This document shows positions 6,046 through 7,565 of a stretch of 7,565 nucleotides of DNA, one piece after another. The stretch's first letter is position 1, and the number at the start of each line of letters is the position of its first letter. Location: the NCBI GenBank assembly GCA_903872005.1, contig CAIQJD010000154.1:1-7565 (forward strand), given 5' to 3'. This DNA comes from an uncultured bacterium. GTDB taxonomy: Bacteria > Chloroflexota > Anaerolineae > JACIWP01. The notes under the pieces are model-generated. The model was not told the origin of the DNA. It was given only the letters and a program-made list of their open reading frames with translations, and did not search any database. The position numbers were made by a program, and so were the translations under genes.

Positions 6046-6073
6046 ATCATACCCCGTTGAGGGGGGATGTCAA
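6046..6073 (-). promoter_or_regulatory. Sigma-70-type promoter for the UroD-like/rfaE2/murJ operon
   Basis: On the minus strand the -35 is TTGACA (6073-6068, a perfect match). After a 16-base spacer the -10 is TATGAT (6051-6046, one mismatch to TATAAT). The predicted start is near 6039-6040, giving an approximately 50-base leader before the ATG at 5988. The spacer itself contains a CCCC-TCAAC-GGGG dyad. This is by far the best promoter I can see in the window. Confidence 0.72.
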
Positions 6074-6088
6074 ATGGCCGGCGGCAGA

Positions 6089-6144
6089 GCGAAGGCAAGC
6101 CTTCGCAGTCCACACCGCTATGGATTGCGAGGGCTTGCCTTCGC
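6089..6144. repeat. Large inverted repeat made of two copies of the GCGAAGGC palindrome
   Basis: Arms 6089-6111 and 6122-6144 pair over 23 bases with two mismatches around a 10-base centre. Each arm itself contains the 18-base palindrome found at 814-831 (exact in inverted form at 6089-6106; one mismatch at 6127-6144). It lies 29 bases past the lipoate ligase stop and just upstream of the promoter of the next operon, so it may end or protect the ligase transcript. There is no T-run. Likely a dispersed REP/MITE-like element. Confidence 0.75.
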
Positions 6145-6172
6145 ACCCCAGACCGCTGCCCCCGCCCCGGGA

Positions 6173-7222
6173 TCACTCGCCGCGCAGGATAGCGGCCAGC
6201 TCGGCCGGCGTCAGGCCGGGCGAATCAATCCCCTCGCGCTCATAGAAAGCCGTCACGGCCGGCTCCACCTGGGCCAGGGGCGTCCCGTTCAGGCTATCGG
6301 CCAGGAGCACCAGCTTGTGCTCCGGGTAGAAGAAGAAGTCGCCGCTGATGGAGGCCGATTCGATCACGTCGTCTTTCAATTCGAGGGCGGCGCGCACCAG
6401 CCCGCCGGTGGTCTTGCGCAGGCGCTGCGCGATATGCACGCCCGTGGCGATCTTGACGTTGCGCGGCGGCTCGCCCGGCCGGCGCCGGCCAAAGAGCCAC
6501 TCGTCAGAAGTCATCTCTGGCAGCAACTCTTCCGCCTCTCGCTCCACCTCGGCCGGCAGCGCGGCCAGCTCCAGCCGGCCCAACACTTCCTCAAAGCGAC
6601 GCACCATGATGGCGGCCGCTTCTTCTTCCGGCGGAACCTGCCCCAGCTCGCGCCGCACGGTGGTCAGGTTCTCCTGCATACTCTTGAAGACCTTGTCGCG
6701 GTACTTCTCGTCGGGCACGCGCAGGACGCGCGACATGGTCTCATAGTCGAAGTCGAAGATCAGGTTGCCCACGATGATCGTGGAGCCGGCGATCTGCGCC
6801 GCGCCGGTGCCGGAAATCTTGCGGCCGGCCGCCGTCACCACGTCGTTGATCGGCTTGTAACGCGACGGGATGCCCATATCGTTATAGGTCTGCACCACCG
6901 GCTCCAACATGCGCTGGTAGAGCGTCGCCTTGTCCAACTGCGCCAGCGGGTGCCGGGGGCCGAGGACGATCTGGAAGAAGAGCTGCCGGCCGTCCAGGAA
7001 GACCGCGCCGCCGCCCACTTCGCGCCGGAAGACCGGGATGTTGTGCTGCCGGCAGTAGTCCAGGTCAATCTCCTGGCGCGCGTCCTGGTGATAGCCGATG
7101 CAGGCGTAGGGTGTGCCCGGCGAAATCAGGATGACGCCCTCCATGTTCAGCCGGGGCAAGGAATGATAGATCAGTTGCGACCATTCCCAGCGCGGGTGAT
7201 GTCCGAGATTATAGAGTTTCAT
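6173..7222 (-). CDS. lplA: Lipoate-protein ligase A family protein with C-terminal accessory domain
   Basis: Predicted to activate lipoate (or octanoate) with ATP and attach it to a lysine of a lipoyl-domain protein, in the cytoplasm. 349 residues from the ATG at 7222. The N-terminal BPL/LplA catalytic domain spans about 1-225: RREVGGGAV (66-74) forms the lipoate-binding glycine loop, then SRYKPINDV with N126-D127, and GRKISG with the catalytic Lys135. Octanoyltransferases of the LipM type carry a Cys near the IND position; none is seen there, so a ligase is the better call. From about 237 (MTSDEWLFGRR) to 330 follows the accessory domain that some organisms encode separately as LplB, with SISGDFFFYPE (292-302) and LADSLNGTPL. 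The start is fixed by the ATGA overlap with the stop of the upstream iron-sulfur gene; GGAGG 13 bases upstream is rather distant, in line with coupling. The same frame is open further upstream but there it runs through the iron-sulfur gene. The target lipoyl protein is not in the window. Confidence 0.9.
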   Translation of the reverse strand: MKLYNLGHHPRWEWSQLIYHSLPRLNMEGVILISPGTPYACIGYHQDARQEIDLDYCRQHNIPVFRREVGGGAVFLDGRQLFFQIVLGPRHPLAQLDKATLYQRMLEPVVQTYNDMGIPSRYKPINDVVTAAGRKISGTGAAQIAGSTIIVGNLIFDFDYETMSRVLRVPDEKYRDKVFKSMQENLTTVRRELGQVPPEEEAAAIMVRRFEEVLGRLELAALPAEVEREAEELLPEMTSDEWLFGRRRPGEPPRNVKIATGVHIAQRLRKTTGGLVRAALELKDDVIESASISGDFFFYPEHKLVLLADSLNGTPLAQVEPAVTAFYEREGIDSPGLTPAELAAILRGE

Positions 7223-7565
7223 TCGTTCTGCATGGCCTCCCAGAGGATTTCCGTGATGTCGAGGGTCTTGATACGCACTTTTTCCTTGCGCGCCGCGCCC
7301 AGCAGCGTGCGCTTGCACTGCTGACAGGCGGTGGCGATGACCTGCGCTTCGACCTCTTGCGCCTGGGCCAGGCGCGTCCTGGCGACCGAGGCGGACAGGG
7401 CCGGGTCGGCCATCTCCACATCGCCGCCGCCGCCGCAGCACATGGCGTGCGGCCCGTGGTCGCGCATCTCGCGGAAGGTCGCGCCGGCCAGCCGGCGCAG
7501 GATGCGGCGCGGCGCTTCGTAGATGCCGCTGCTGCGCCCCAGGTCGCACGGGTCGTGGTAGGTCA
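7219..7565 (-). CDS. CCG-domain (heterodisulfide reductase-type) iron-sulfur protein, C-terminal part
   Basis: Only the last 114 residues lie in the window; the N-terminus is beyond the right edge. Counting from the first full codon, the cysteine-rich CCG domain is complete: C6 in TYHDPCDLGR, then C42-C43-G44 in MCCGGGGDVEMA, then C80-Q-Q-C83 in ATACQQCKRTLL. The spacing is C-X35-CCG-X35-CXXC, exactly the family pattern, which in HdrB-type subunits binds a noncubane [4Fe-4S] cluster and in other proteins a related centre. Relatives include HdrB/HdrD, LutA, GlpC and GlcF; which one cannot be told without the N-terminal half (usually a ferredoxin-like domain and a first CCG domain). The protein ends VRIKTLDITEILWEAMQNE. 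Its TGA overlaps the ATG of the lipoate ligase gene (ATGA), so the two are co-transcribed and probably translationally coupled. Expected role: electron transfer or a soluble dehydrogenase/disulfide reductase subunit in the cytoplasm. Confidence 0.9.
   Translation of the reverse strand, partial: TYHDPCDLGRSSGIYEAPRRILRRLAGATFREMRDHGPHAMCCGGGGDVEMADPALSASVARTRLAQAQEVEAQVIATACQQCKRTLLGAARKEKVRIKTLDITEILWEAMQNE

Noticed and set aside
4726..6060. Long plus-strand open frame opposite rfaE2 and the UroD-like gene
   Set aside because: Antisense shadow; the minus-strand genes carry catalytic motifs, SD and overlapping stops and starts.
6074..7324. Long plus-strand open frame opposite the lipoate ligase
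   Set aside because: Antisense shadow rich in His/Gln/Arg; the ligase frame has intact catalytic motifs.
7223..7549. Upstream extension of the lipoate ligase frame to 7549
   Set aside because: It runs through the iron-sulfur gene in a different frame and gives a non-domain Arg/Pro/Ala-rich peptide; the ligase begins naturally at MKLYNLG with an ATGA overlap.

Overview
The window is GC-rich bacterial DNA with dense coding. It has two outward-facing gene blocks around a short, compositionally different middle section. The extreme use of GCCGGC/CCGGCC words, the gene families and the GTG/TTG start use suggest Chloroflexota (an Anaerolineae-like lineage). This is an inference from style and family resemblance; no marker gene here settles it.

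Layout, left to right. Plus strand: a 5'-truncated glycerophosphodiester phosphodiesterase (2-742), a 130-bp gap with two short perfect palindromes, then a polytopic membrane protein resembling GT-C glycosyltransferases (873-2123). Positions 2124-2742 hold no intact recognisable gene. This section has several small repeats and hairpins, a strong ribosome-binding site, the first residues of a zinc-ribbon protein (MKKCPYCAEDI), and a helical C-terminal segment in another reading frame. I read it as a decayed gene with an internal deletion. The segment lacks the GCCGGC word that is common elsewhere.

Minus strand, right to left: the C-terminal 114 residues of a CCG-domain (heterodisulfide-reductase-type) iron-sulfur protein (7219 to the right edge). 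It is coupled by an ATGA overlap to a two-domain lipoate-protein ligase (6173-7222). A 184-bp gap follows with a large inverted repeat and a near-consensus promoter. Then come a uroporphyrinogen-decarboxylase-fold protein (4840-5988), an ADP-heptose-synthase-type nucleotidyltransferase (4314-4847) and the lipid II flippase MurJ (2777-4330). These last three overlap one another by 8 and 17 bp and look like one translationally coupled operon driven from the promoter at 6046-6073.

Functionally, the MurJ/nucleotidyltransferase pair points to cell-envelope building, with the UroD-like enzyme as an unexplained first gene of the same transcript. The iron-sulfur/lipoate-ligase pair points to redox or lipoyl-protein metabolism. 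No tRNA, rRNA, CRISPR array, transposase or phage gene was seen. I found no clear novel multi-gene system. The best leads are the decayed zinc-ribbon gene, the promoter/dyad before the UroD-like gene, the unusual envelope operon, and the CCG/lipoate-ligase pair.
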